From Plakobranchus ocellatus (Eukaryota > Mollusca > Gastropoda > Plakobranchidae), in the NCBI GenBank assembly GCA_019648995.1, contig BLXT01003750.1:713483-745542 (forward strand): a stretch of 32,060 nt of DNA. The letters are read 5' to 3'. This document shows positions 13,901 through 28,500 of this stretch, one piece after another. Within the stretch, counting starts at the first letter, position 1. Every line of letters begins with the position of its first letter. A program made the position numbers and the translations under genes. The notes beneath the pieces are model-generated. The model was not told the DNA's origin and did not search any database. It saw only the letters and a program-made list of their open reading frames with translations.

Positions 13901-16900
13901 TTACCATATCCTTCCAGACGGTCTAATGAAAGACACCATATGACTTCTTTGAAGTACTGTTGTGCCATAATAGTGGTATTCATGTTTTTCCTAACTCTAT
14001 AACATCTTGTGCTTTGTGTCAATGTTCATTTGTTCAAAGAACTTTTTACTTTTTCTTCTTCTTATTCCTTTGAAGCTGAGTAAAAGAAAAAAATCGTTCC
14101 TCTTTCACTGATAAAGCATAAAATTGATAATCCAATAATGCAGGTCACAACTTTTTATTAAAGATGAAAAATGCAAGATTCTTTTTATTTTTTAAGGTTG
14201 GCAGCTCTACTTTAATCTTTTCATACCCAGCAGACACCACTCTTGCCAAATCCTTCAGATTTCTTTTGACAGAGGGTGTGATAATATAGTGCTGAGGAAC
14301 CACTGGAGCCAGCTCGCCTGCCGCCACCCAGTAGCCAGTCACCTCCACATGATGGCTTTGGTCTGGCTGGGGAATTTTCTGGCCAAGGACAGACTTGGTA
14401 GCCGATGAAACAAGCACGTGTTTGATCACAAGGTTTTCTACAATCGGATGAGAGTTGCGATCTATGGCAGTTAAAAAACTCAAGCAGAAGCCCTGTTTAG
14501 AAGAAAAGAAAGTGTAAAGAACACAAACATCTGTGACTGTTCAGCAAAGAGTGACAACATATTGTTTTTTTTTTTTCAAATTAACAACAAACATGTTTCC
14601 CACATTGCATGGTATCTGTAATCATGTATGTTACTCTAAATTCCCATTTTAGTATCAGGATCTTTACATTAGTTTTTGAAGACATTCTGAATTTGAATTT
14701 CTCTGAGCACTTTGCCAGAGAACTTTTTTGAGCTTTTTTCTCTTGGAATAAAAGAAGGAGCGCTTCCTACATCAACTTTGGGAGAAACTGCTTGCTCGCC
14801 TTCAGATTAGACCTGACTTCAGTAGCATACAGTTGCTTTGTAGAATCCAGTTAGACATGTCACTCTTGCTGCATCTAATATACACAGTAGTAAAATGGCA
14901 GTTTTGAGCTTTCAAAGATAAGGATGACAGTGTTCGCTTAAATTTTGTCCTTACCTCAGTACATCTTAATGAGATAAGTTAGCTTTAATCTTTTGGGTCT
15001 TGATCTTATGCCATTCTATTATATGTGTCGGATAATTCTTTTTCAAATCTACATTCATTTAAATACAGTAAGTTAAAAGCCTAAAAGGCAGAAAATACAT
15101 ATTCATAAATATGTGCTGAATAGAATATTTGATTGTTCAAAGTGCTCAAATCCCCTCATGTTCTTTCACATTGGACATGGCTATAAAAAAGTTTCCTTAC
15201 CTCATACAAAGATCTTGGGACACTTTTGCATGGGTTTCTTGCGCAGAACCGCAGTGCTCGACATAGTGTACGTAAACTAAAAAACAAATGCAGACCAAGA
15301 ATAGAAAAAAAATGTATGGCTTATGAAGTGCAAAAAATTTAGCTTTAGAACTCCTCAATAAATTTGATTTTAAAAAATTGCGCTTTCAAGTACACTGGGT
15401 AGCTGGCTCCACTAAAGTAAAAGAAGTTGTTTATGAACACTGACATATGAATTCTTATTGATCATGAATAATCATATTTAAAAGAGTAAATTAAATATCT
15501 ATGGACATTTTTTTCATGTATAATATATAATGCATAAAAACAGCGTACACACCAGATGAACCAATACACACATAATTATATTTACTTTTCTGTTTCTGCA
15601 AGATATTATTATGTCTATGCATACATTGAAAATAAGATTGCAAAGCTAGCATAAAATAAAGCCCACCTAAAGTGTGGTTTATGACCAGTGCCATCTGTTA
15701 GCTCATCACATTGATCACCCTTAATGCTCAGGTAAAAATTCACAATGCCTGAGATCTGACGTGAGCTCAATGAAAGGCCAGGCAGGTAGTCCTTGACTAA
15801 AGTGTTCAGATCTTTGGGGCACTCCATCTCTTCCACATAGAACTCTGTGAATCTTTGAATAGTACACAAAAATGTTAGTTTTATAAATCGTCAGTAATGA
15901 GATTATGTACAAACACTTGGACTTTTCCTATTGCTTTGAAAAAAAGAAATATATCCCTTTGTTGGAATTACTCTTTCCAGGAACTACTATGTTAGCCTTT
16001 TTTTTTTAACCTTTAGCCAGCACACAATCTAGAACTCTACTGTCCTCTGCAAAGGCACACGTGGCCTACCCTTTGCTATTCTTTGCTTTAAATGAAAAAA
16101 AATGTGTTTGTTATGGAAATAAACAATCATTCCCGGAACGTGGAGTGGAAAAAAGTTTAAAAAATAAAAGGTTGTTCTAGGCAAGCCAAGAGACCACAGG
16201 GAATATTTAGGTTACGCGTTCAGCAAACATGGTGTAATAACCAAAGCCTAAATATCCAGACAAAAAAAACCCCAAAAAACTCTCCCACAAAGAGATGTCA
16301 CTAAGACAAAAAATAATACTAAGCACTGTTTATTACACACAAAAAAAAAGGTTGAAAAAGAATTGCATGGACTAAGACGTACCTATTTCGAATCCCAAGT
16401 GGCAAATCTTTTTTTCCAACATCAGTGGCTGGATTCATGCAAGCAAATAATCGAAACTCCGGGTGTCTTTTGATAGGTTCTGCATCACTGTAAGATTAGA
16501 AGAAAAGAAAGTAGTTCATTTAACGGATGAATTTCAATAAATTTTGATAAAATGTTTTTGTTCAAAATGGAACACCATAATGATTTCTCCTAATCCTTAT
16601 GATGAAGATAAATTTATTGCAAACAAAAAAATGTGACCTAGATTGAACATAAATTGTAAAATTTACAAATCAAAAGCAGAAATAAGTTTCCTTTAAGACT
16701 GGCTTCCAACTCTCTACTCTAAAAATACTGAAAACATGACAAATACTTCATGAATGATTAAATATGAAGTCAATATTTGAAAACACTGTAGAACGGGATC
16801 TCTGTCTTCTAAATCTAGAAATCTTTATCAAACATAATTTCTAAGCTAAAGATCCTGCAGATCTAATTCTATTTTCAATCTCCAAATAAATATTTCAAAA

Positions 16901-19900
16901 TCAGAATCTACTATTGCAATACTCTGACAGCAAACAAACAGCCACGTCAAAAAAAGATTTTTTTTTAAAGTTTTGCAGAAACATTGCACCTGAAGAAAAA
17001 AGCAACATTCATCACATAGCACAGATCCTAAAACATACCCCGAACTGTACATTAATAAAAATACAGACAAAATAAACAGCGAAACCTACCCTCTCTCTGT
17101 CAGAACAACTGAACCAGAGTTGCTCTCAAGCAGCCCACTGAGGCATTCTAACATTTCTGCAGAGGCTAGATTGATCTCATCCAGGAGGATCCAGTCTCCT
17201 TTGCGCAATGCTTTGACCAAGGTGCCCTGAAATTTGTAAAATAAAGAAAAACACTTCATTTCCATTGGTAAGATGATATGGGCACTTTGTAAATTAAACA
17301 TTTTGTAACAAATAATTGATCTAAAATATATGCAAAACATTTTATTTGAAAAGAAAAATTAAGCAATTATTATGTGCATCTCATTTTGCTTTTAACAAAT
17401 GAGCATGAAATCACAGTTAGGACACTTTTTTCTCGACAGATAGGAAAAATATGTTCATATATAAACAAATATGTCTCTCAATTGATCACTAACGATGGGC
17501 ATGTTGATAATGATAATTTATCACCTCAATGAAGGAGAAAGCTAAAACATTCTCTGCCTCTTTGATTTGACACCTGAGCTCCCCAACACGCTTGCAAATT
17601 TTTGTCCATGTACCAAGTTCTTTAGAATCTGTATAGGGAAAATGACCTCAATGAATAAAACTTTTAAAAGGTTTTACATGTTTGAAATATTTAAACCATA
17701 TCATAAACTAATAGCATTTGGGCTTTCAGTTTTCTACAGAAATGAAAATATAATACAACTTGATTATCTATCATATAGATCTAGATTTCTATGCTCGCTG
17801 AAATTCTAAAGATCAATATTGACCATGAAATCAATAAGAGACACAATCAATGGACCATTTTACCTGTTTCAAATTTCTTTAGAGCACTTTTGGCAGGTGC
17901 TTCCATTAATGCCAACAGATCTTTCCAACGTTTCTTTGAAAACAATGTCTGCAAAAGTAAAAACATTAACATTTACGTGTTTAAGAATTTTTGGAAGTTA
18001 ATTGGTGTAAAGCTATAGAATACAGCCTCAAAGGTCTTCACAGAGCCACACAATTTTTACTGAAAGATTTTAAAACACCACAAATAGTTATTAAATTCAC
18101 TATACAGAAAATATTTGACAAAGTTCTGTTGCAGTTTCAATTCCTTTATTAAATTTTATAGGCTTTTGAACAAAAATATAAATTAATTTACAAAAAAACC
18201 CCACAAATTACAATTTCAAAGGTCAAGCAAATGCATTCATACAAGAAAAGGCCACTAGAAAATTTCTTAGGCCTGCATTGTCACAATTAGCATGATGATA
18301 ATCCTTTTTATTAATGAGTCATCTTGAGAGTGCACAATTTCAAAGATTAAAAGTAAAAGAGATTGGGGGAGAAAGTTTTCAAGAGATATACCTGAGAAAG
18401 AATTTTCAAGAGATATACCTGATTGCAAGCTTATTCAGTTTTTTTCAACTGAATTGGCAATAACCTCCCTTTTTGTTCTCATTTTCAAAAGAAAAACTTT
18501 GGTAAAGGAATATGAGTATATGTGGCACCACATATTGGATCTCACTTATACCTGTATAAAATTCAGCAGTGTTAAGTAAAAAAATATCTATCTTTTCCTG
18601 TACTTTCTGTAATTTCCTTCAAATTTAATCTTTTTTTTTTTTAAATAATTTCACACTCAATCTACTTTTGCCAAAGTAAATTTTTGGGTTTCATTTTTTT
18701 AGCTTACAATACTCTTTAGCCTTTTTTGCATGTTCTACAATAATTCTTGATTAGTTTTGTTCCCATGTTTTTTAACATCAAAACACACGTTTGTGCAAGT
18801 ATCATAGTAAGTGTGGCCACACAGTTTTTCAAAGTTTCCTCAAAACCACCACAAGTGACTTAGGCAAAAGTGGAATGAGCATGACGATATGCAAAAGCCG
18901 TGCTAATCAACATTAACTGTTTGTTGAAGATGGATGCATGGATGCATATATACCTGAATGTGGGTAAGAAACTTCTCATTTTGGGCTCGAGAGAAGGTTT
19001 GGCAAAACAAAACTTCAAACTCTTCTCTCAGTGGCATGATCAGATATTTTAGATCCACTGGTTTGAATCTGAAATGCATAAATAAATAAATGCTTATTTG
19101 TCTTCTGCAGACTTATGAAGCATCAAAGATTTTTTAAAAATTAAATTTCAATTAAACTGAAACAATTTTGAACTCAAGCTAAATGGAATTGTTTGATTTA
19201 ACTAAAAAAAAAAAAAAANNNNNNNNNNNNNNNNNNNNNNNNNNNNNNNNAAAAAAAAAAAAAACGCAATGCCGCTTTTCTTTACCTTTTACCAGTTTAA
19301 AACTACATTATAGAACAAAAGATATAAGTAAGACTTGAACTTTTGAAAATGACGAGATTTAATCAAATTGTCAACTTTACTCTCTTCAATTTCCACCTTA
19401 ATTTTCTTTTCTCATTGAAACATGAAATGTTGCTAGGATAAGAGATAACTGAGACATGGAGATACATTTGCATATACCAAAGTTATAGAGCATCAAGAAT
19501 TGTCAATTTCATCGCAAATTTTTAAAGGAGAGCTTGGCCTAAAATGTCAACAATATCCAATAACTTCACCAAAATCTTTATATAAGGGTAGCAATTATGC
19601 GACAATAAACTGATAAGTTTTATGTGAGGGATATTGTTATTTAAGTTTGAAAAGGTAACAAGTTTGGCAATTAAAAATAGCGATGACTGTCGGTGAAATT
19701 AGTTTCCACTCTTTTTTTCCAAATCATTTAATATATAAAGAAAATGAGCTTACCCGCCCAACAAATCTGAACTGTCACTCTGTTGGTTCAAGTTAATTAC
19801 ATGCAATCTGTGACCTGAAAACGGAAATAGAGTTTGATGTTTTAAAAAGGACAAACAACAAGAAGGATGTATGCCATTAATTCATGTTTTTTTCTTTTTA

Positions 19901-22900
19901 ATATACAAGGAACATGTTCCAAAATTAAGGAAAAAACTGCAGTGTGTTTAGCATTTGTACAAAATTATTTGAGTTGTAGATTTACTTGACTGAATTAAAA
20001 TTCAAATCCTTTCGTTTTTCTAGTTTTTGGGTTTTTGTCTCAAGTCAATCATTCAGATCAGCAACTGTATTCAATATTTTGTTAAACTCCCTACACTTAT
20101 ATGTATGTAGAACTATCCCCAAAGAGACATTTGCAGAAAAACAAGGCTAAAGAAAGATGGCTGAAATAATTCATCAACATCACAAGACTCTTCTGTACCA
20201 TACTATGTTTAACATTGTCACAGCTGAACACATATTTATAAGACTTGTTCCTCTTGCAAAACATCTCTCTTTATTTAAGATATGCCACATGTTACTATCA
20301 TAACAGAGAGTCTTTTCATAAAGCATCTAACACATGTCTTTTTACATATTTCAGTCTCCTGTGACATTCAGAATGCACATTATCTTTTATGCCCCAACTG
20401 TTACATTAAATTGATTCAAAATTTCCCCACTCTCTGCTGTATTTTTATGTTTACATCTTTAGGTATAATATCCCCTTTGTTTCTCATCAAATGATCTGTG
20501 CATGGTGAATAATTAGTTGCAAGTCACATTACAGTCCAAATTAAGTTTTGTACATGATGCATAAGCTTATAATTTAAACTTTCAAAGAAAAAAAACTGTA
20601 TTTATCCACATTTTGTCAAAAGACATGTAATTATTGTGCTTTTTTTACCTCTCTGAATAGTTATCAAATTTTTTTAAGGTTCTGGTGCAAAAGTATCCAC
20701 AATGACCGAAGATTAATTTGCTCTGTCATTCATCAATTTTAACTATCTTTTTTTATCAATTCATTATGTTTTAGTCTGTTTTCTTTAATGTGCATGCAAT
20801 AAATATATATTTACCTAAATAATGAGCAAGGTACTGCACAGTGAAGGTCTTTCCTGTCCCTGTTTCTCCAGAAAGTAGCACTGGCTCATTCCTCTGAACA
20901 CAGATTGCCACTTTCTCAAGAAGCATTAAAGTTGATCTTGTATAAGAGAAAGTGGGAGCTGACCTCCTGGAGAAAAAAATGTTTGGTTAAAACTTGTTTT
21001 AATAAACTGATTTCAACTTTAAATCTAGATGCAGATTTTTGCACTACATAAATTTTTAAATACATATTATATGAAACAAAAAATATGAATGAATTCAAAG
21101 CAATAAGATCAAAAATCCTAATTTGATCAATTTTATCTTATTCAATCAAGGAATGGCATTTTGGTGCATAGAAATCATGAAGTACAAATATTATATTCTA
21201 GACCTTAAATAGATTAAGGTCTAGAAATTGTATCTTCTCTTTTCCTCGGAAGTAACTTTCTTTATTAGTATTTTAGTGGTTGACTGTTTGTTTTTAATAA
21301 AGAATTAGCATTTGAAACTTTTATTGAAAATTGGTTTTGGTGAGGGCTGAGAGAGTTAAAACTTACTTTGAAAGACTGCTGGATATTTGTTTCTTCCTCT
21401 GCAATTTGGCTCTCCCAATCTCTAAAACAGTTACAGATTCCTGAAGACTGGGTTTGTATTCTGTGAGAAAATACTTGGACTGAAAGGGGAAGTTTTGAGG
21501 AAATGAATTACAAACCAGTCTAATAGTTAAAAACACTGAGAAAATAAGTATAAAGATAGATTGCAAAGTGCAGAATGAAATAAACGGATCCTTTCAAGAA
21601 AAGAGAAATTGGATTGACAGGCTGGAAAAAATGCTATCTCAATCCAGGATAATGATACGTTTATTCTATGTCACGAAACAAAAGTTTTAAGATGCTGCTA
21701 AAAGCAATAAAAAAAAATAATGAATCTAAAGGTTTGTTTTTCTCAACAGTGTCATATGCAACATCTAACATTATTAGGATTGTTCTAAAGACATTTCAGT
21801 ATTATTTTTTTTTTAACTTTATGTTTTCGTTTTTGCTAATTAAATGTGGTGGCAGAATTTCCTGAGTGAACTTGACCCAGGAATCTGTGGGACCCTTCTA
21901 CCCTAAAAGAATTGTTTTATTGTGCATATAGCTGTGTAGTAGGCTTGAGATTGAGTTTGTAACAAAAAAGGTGCCAGGGCAAGTTTGCCTCTCAATTAAA
22001 ATGCAAAAATAAATAGTGAAAAATGTAGAATGTGTAGGCATAAAGAAATTAACAATCTCAATAGATATAAATCAGGCAGTGCTGCTAGAGAAAAAATATC
22101 ATAAGAAATTATCTATAATGTTATGGCTTTGTATGCATGCTAACCATTAAAAACAACTGTACCATTACTGATTGCCACAGAAATATTGAAAACTGATTTA
22201 TCCTCAATACAAATCCTTAAAGAGATGTAACAGGAGAGAAAAAAATCCTTGTCTTGGCATTTTTCTGTTAAAAAGCATATTTTTGGGGGGGTTCTTCTTC
22301 GTTTTTTGTTTGTTTTATTTTTTTTTTTTTAACAAGGAGTAATAGCATCAGTTTCTTGCATGCAGATAATAGCCCCATTCATCTTCATAAGTGCTATCAT
22401 TTTCAAAAGCCTTTTTTTTTTTTTTAATACTTTGCCGATGGAACAGGCAGCAGGTCCACTCATAACCTATGATGAACTTCCAGAAGCCCTTCAACTAGGT
22501 TTCATGATGAAATATGTCTGAAAGATGATGTTTAATTGTTTCTGTCCAGAAAACCAAGGGATGACTCAAAACTGACTTCCATTTTTCTAACCTAATCAAA
22601 TATTGATATGATCCAAGTTTAAAAAGTCAGAATTCCTAAAAAAAAAAAAAAAAAGAAAAGAAAACTTCATTTGACAAGCGGCATTTTAACTTTTCAAAAA
22701 AATCTTGAAGTGCACATAAATTCACAAGTGATTTAAGTTACAGAGATAGCAATCTTTCAATTTGGCTTATCAGAGGGTAGTCCCAAAACAAAACAAAAAA
22801 AATTCGGAAAAATCATCAATTTACTGCTTCTCACCCTATTCTCTGGAATATTCAGCTTGAAGCCAATGGCACTAGCTACTTTAAGCCTCACTGATGGCTT

Positions 22901-25530
22901 AGGGAGGCAGGCCACAAAACAGTCGACCGCCTCTAGAAAAACTTTCAAGCCCTGGGAGGATTCACGGTGGTCAAAGTCCAAACTAGAACGGCTACACCAA
23001 GTTATTAGATCTCTGAAATCAACCATAAATATAAATAAATACTTCCATAATATATTTTAAAAAATTATTTAATAATGATTAAAATCATGATGACAGTTAA
23101 AGCTAATGATGTTTTTTGGTGTTTAGTCTTTTTTTTTTTTAAAGATCAGATCACGTCAATGAATTCAAAGGTATTTTCATAATTTACATATTCACACTCA
23201 AAACATGGATTATCAAAAGCATAGACACTATTTTCTAAAGGTTTGCACATACAGTCCATTCACTAGAGAGTGATCTAAAGCTTTCAGGCCTCTATCAAGT
23301 CAATGGCTGATTCGAACTTGAACCCAGAACCTGCGACAGAGGAGTGCCACATTGTGCCACAAACAGCTCTACATAATACCTTGAGATTTTGATTCTCCAA
23401 CAAGAAATGCAAAACAAACCTTGTTGAGATCAGCCTCCCACCACTGAATAAAAATTTGCCATGCATCGATCCCTCAGGGACCGAGCATTCTCCACTCATG
23501 TTGTGTTTGCCTGCCGACAGCATGAAGTAAATATCCAACAGTTTCTCAACCACTGGGGAAAGTGCTGGAAATTTTGCTGTAATGACCTGAGAAAAAAGTT
23601 ATGAGTAGATCATTCTATGAGAGCAAGTACTATCACTTATTTCAAACTTGAATTCAATCAAAATTTGAAGTAATCTCACAAAAATAAAAAGCTGTACAAA
23701 TTATTTGCCTGTGTGATAAAGAGAATATCAAACTATCTTAACAAATAATTACAATTTTAGAAAACAACTGTCTCGTTACTTTTGCCTACACACTCAAAAA
23801 GATGAGAAAAGATGACTGTCGTGTGATATTAAGGTGCTGTACTATTTGTAGGTAGAGGTATGCGTATAATGGCCCATACACAGGCTGAAATTGGCGGCTT
23901 AGATGCGGCACAGGACCTCTTGGGAACAAATAGACAGTGCCAGATACAGGGTTAGAATGTTTAAAAGATCAACACATTTGTGCCCTCACGGCTGTCTGCC
24001 GGCGATCATTTAGTTGACCTGGGCCGACCGCTCTGACCCCCTGACCCCGTACACCGCCCGGCTGAATGCTAGGCCCAGTGAATATTCCAGCTATTTCAAT
24101 AACAGTGCAATTAACGCGTCGTTTTTACTAATTTGTGCGGAGTATCAGGTGAAATTTAAGGCTTAAAGACAGAAAATATATTTATCAACAAAAGGCAATG
24201 ATTTTTAGGTCATACAACTTTACAGATGGTGCAAGAAATATTTTAAGGTTGAATAATTTTAATAGGTCACGTTGACATTAATTCTTGATCATTACACAAA
24301 AACTTGAATAAATTAAAAATGTGCAGTTAGAGGTTTTTAAAAAATGGCAAAACTGAAGAGATTTGTCTCTACCTTATGAAGACGTTGATCTCTTGAAGTG
24401 CAGTATCTTCGTTTGACAATAAATCCAGATTAAAGTATGATTTATATGTCTGCACCGCAGGTAAGTTCGTATATCCGATCAAAGGGTGCCAATGACCTCC
24501 ACAAAATCCTTTTAAACACACAGTCAGCTAACGTAGTCTTGACTTTTGAACATTCTTAAAGTTTTTGCAAGCCATGGCCATGAACAGTTAATATGTGTTC
24601 ATTCACTCATTCTTTCATTCAGTCTCTCTTTCTTAGTTTCTCTCTCGCACTTTGTCAGCTCTAGACCTACATGTATAAATTTTGCAAAACTCAAAGTAGA
24701 TTGCCTGTGATAAGCTATACATCAGTAAATTTCAAAGACTTTTTAGAACATTACATAAGTTTTATCTTACACGTTTTATGTGATATTCGCTAGATTTTAT
24801 TTACATAGGTATTAATGATCACTGAGGTCATTATGAACAGTACACTAGGTTTATAAGAATAATTCTGTCTCTCTCTGTCTCTCCCTCTTTCTCTCAGACA
24901 CATAGTTATTTTCTACTATTTCATTCTTTGTTTTGTGTTTTCTTTTTTCTCTTTTCTGGAATAATGTTTTAAGATGTGGGGTGTCTGTAGCAGGTGGGAT
25001 TTCAATGTTGTCTGTAATTGACTTGCTTCATTTTACCTTGCTTGTGTTCTTTTCTGTATTTTTCTGATAGTTGAAAGTAAAAGTTCCCCACCCTGTTCTC
25101 CTAGTAAACCTAAGCTAAGGTTATATTTCTGTATGAATGGTATGCAGTGATGCTCTAAAATGTGATGTTTTGAGAGAACCTTTTGTGGAAAGTTTTTACG
25201 ATATACTGTCATGTATTATTCTATGACTTGCATGTTTGTCAGTTTTGTTGTGTGGATTGGATTTGTGTGCGATATTGGATTGTGGATCTTGGAAAATGCT
25301 AGGTTTGTGGAGTCTAGTTTAGTTTTATGTGTAAATGCGGTGTCTATTATGATTCTGTTGTCATTGAATCCAAGTGTTTGTAGCATAACGTGTCTTATAA
25401 GTTATTTGTGGACATCTGTTTTGAAATCTTTTGCTGTGGTTGCCAGTAAAACTAAGGCCGTGGTAAACTTGTTGTATGATGCGGTTTTTGTTTAGAATTT
25501 TGTTCTCAGAAAGGGTTTTTTTTTCACATA

Positions 25531-25581
<51 letters not shown>

Positions 25582-28500
25582 AATCTGAAACTGTGTCTAG
25601 ATAGAAAATTAGGCCTTCCTTGTTCAGTGTTTCCTGTAACCTTCACACAAAAAAATTCATATAAAATTTTGTAAAAGACAGCACTTAAAGCCCTTTGCAC
25701 ACAAAAAACATAAAACCGTGTTCTAATCACCGATATAAAAATGAATAAAATTAATCTACACAGTTTTAAGTAAATTGATAATTTCAATAACCTATTGTAA
25801 AAAATCACATTTATTTCTTAACCAACATAAATCACGAAAAAAAAAGGCAATAGAATCGCCGAATTTAGAGGCAGCAGTATAATTTTTAGTGCATCTTGTT
25901 TTGGACAAAATGATTTTTCGAATGATACTAAACTCGATTGTGCTTCAAGCCTTGGGTTTTGTGTTTGGGCAGGTTAAAGGCTGGAAATTTTACCCGATTT
26001 TAAGACAATTCCTGTGCACAGAGCGCACAGCGCGATAAGAGGCCCAGTGGCTGTCAGATCAAATACCGGCAGGTGATTAATCACGGGAAGGGCGCTATGC
26101 CGGGGCGAATTTATTAAGTCTCCTAAGCATGGAGGTGGTTATCATTCTCCTCACGACTAAATTCCCACCTATAACATTGTAGCAAGACACCGTGCCCTCC
26201 CGTTCTGCTGAGTTACTATCCAGGTAGGCATAGTTATAACCTAACTGAGAGGAATGGGAAAGAAATGGCGACACTGAGGCCCTGATTATCCACGCACGGG
26301 TTTCTCAAGACTGAACAAAAAAAGAAGAGATTGTGCCAGCAAACGGGAGGATAGCATTGGAAAAATCGAGACATTTTCACTTCAATCATGAAATCGTGAA
26401 TTGCATAAAAAATCGAGATGTCCCGACTAAATTGGGACAAATAGGCAGACCTGCCCATGTAATTCCAAAAGAATGAAAATGAATGGATAAAACAAAGACT
26501 AAGAATAGACGAGAGGCAAGGAAGATCACAATAAATTTACCAAAACCACAACTAGGTCAAAATTTGCGCTCACTGAAAAATCTAAATGAAAGCTAGATTT
26601 CTGACAAAATATTGATAAGGATGGCCAGAGAGGAATAAGAAACCAAGAGAAAAACATTTTCAAAGAAAACTATTTTATCCTACACTAAGATTTATGTGAT
26701 GGGACATCAATGACAGTAAATTTCACTTCCTAGGTACATGCTATGTGACTCCAATGAGTTATAAAAGGCGAGCTATTTTTAAGCATATCTATCAGAGTCA
26801 TTGATACTATGAGTTAAAGCACTGGCATTTATCACTGTAAATAGTTTGTAATTAATCCTTTTCTGTCTTTAAGACATAAAGATTTTTAGAAAGTTCAACT
26901 TGATGCTGCTACTTGAGGGACAACTAACATTTTGAAATGATGAAACAAAACAGAGTGATTTTGTCTACCCTAGACATTAACTCCTAAAGATCATGTCTCT
27001 AAAATTCAGAAATTGGACATCAGATAAATTATGATTTTTATTTTGCATTGGACAAGATAGCTTTGAATCCAGTACATCCATTTTTCTATAGAAAATGCCT
27101 GCAATAAAGAAAAAAAAAGCAAGCAGCATGTTAAAAAAAAAAGTTTGAGGTCAAGTTTAAGAGATTATGATAAAAGTGAAAACCTGACATGCAGCTGCTA
27201 AATACCAATTCAACCAATATACCTGTTGCAAAATTTCCAATAAAGTGAAATGGAAAGAAACTGGCAATACCTGTACAAGCTCATCTTGAGATAGGGGCTC
27301 CACATAAATCACTTTGCAGTGCTTCTCCAGGAACGTGGCATTTCCAGCTTTTTCTCTGTGAGCCCCCTCAGAGGAAGTGACAAACCTGTTATACAAAAAA
27401 CAAAAAAGAACATTCACAAATCTATTACCAGCTGTGCGGCATTAATTCGAGATGGAAGGTTCTTGAAAAAAAAGAGACCTCATAGGTTCCAAGCCTGCCT
27501 GCAGCACAAAAACACCCATATGAAGCAGGAGTTGGAAAAACACAAAAAACAGTGAGCCCAAATTTTGCTGTGTGCCATAAAAGCCAAATATAAAATATAT
27601 GTATTATAGACCTGCATCTGACCTATAATGAAATTGGAAATTGCTAGAGGGGTCCAGGAGCATAAATCCATAATATTCTTCTTTTCTTAACATCAAGCTA
27701 AAAGAGCCTAAGTTGTAAAACAAAAAGTACAAAAAAAAAGAAAAAACCTTTGAGTTGTAAAGAGCTGAAATCCTGGAGCTGCTCGCACCCTAGCTTCACA
27801 TCCTCCACCAGCCCCTGTCAGAGCCCCAGTCTCTATCAGACCAACCAGAAGAGAAAGCACATCCATGGGTGCAGTGTCAACATCCTCCAGCAAAACCCAC
27901 TGGCCAGAGCTCACAGCTCGTGTCAATACCCCAGCTCTCCACACAAACTCCCCAGGTATCTCTGTGCTACAGTAAGTACCAAGTAAGGCCTGGCAATGAT
28001 ACAAGTTTAAATTATTAATGGAAATATGTATGTGGAAAACGAAAGTAAGAACTATTTGAAATAGATATATAAAAAAAAAATGCAGGTAAAACAAAGTTGA
28101 AATAATATGATACTGCTGTCTTAATCCACATGAGGCCACAATGGCTAAATCTAGGTATGAATATGAAAAAACATTTTTATAAAAATCTTACTTGCATGCA
28201 AAATGAAATATAATTCATATTTCAATTTGAACATTACAAAGCCCAGCATCTTTATAAAAGACATAATATCTTGTTTGATACACACTCATGTTACCTTGCT
28301 ATCTGTCTGGTCTCCAAGTTGTAACTTTACCAAGTTGTGGCCTGTCAGTTCAGCCAAGTGCTCAACTAGGCTTGTTTTTCCACATCCCACTGGACCCTGC
28401 AGCAGAACAGGCTGCGCAAAGGCGACAGCTAGAGCTAAGCTGCGTAAATGATGGCATGTTGATGGAACCATCACAAGAGGACCAGAATTGCCCTGGACCA

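Larger units (their letters stand above)
23587..27270. other. MDN1 intron, 3,684 bp, largest in the window
   Basis: It lies within AAA1. It contains relic copy 2 (24960-25495, minus strand), a (TA)23 tract, and two blocks clearly richer in G+C than the surroundings (23880-24115 and 25985-26110). From 24120 to 24950 and 26110 to 27270 I see nothing recognisable. Confidence 0.8.

Noticed and set aside
13620-13943. Plus-strand open frame of 107 codons rich in Lys and Glu
   Set aside because: It is the translation of a purine-rich intronic stretch; low complexity, no motif, no splice partners.
14160-14226. Read-through extension of MDN1 exon q (about 25 residues to a stop)
   Set aside because: A good donor (GTATGA) falls exactly where the phase and family sequence continue in the next exon, so the extension is intronic.
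25211-25495. Plus-strand open frame of 94 codons
   Set aside because: It is the antisense shadow of relic copy 2, whose motifs are on the minus strand.
25524-25808. Minus-strand open frame through the (TA)n tract
   Set aside because: Ends in an Ile-Tyr repeat produced by the microsatellite; no family motif.
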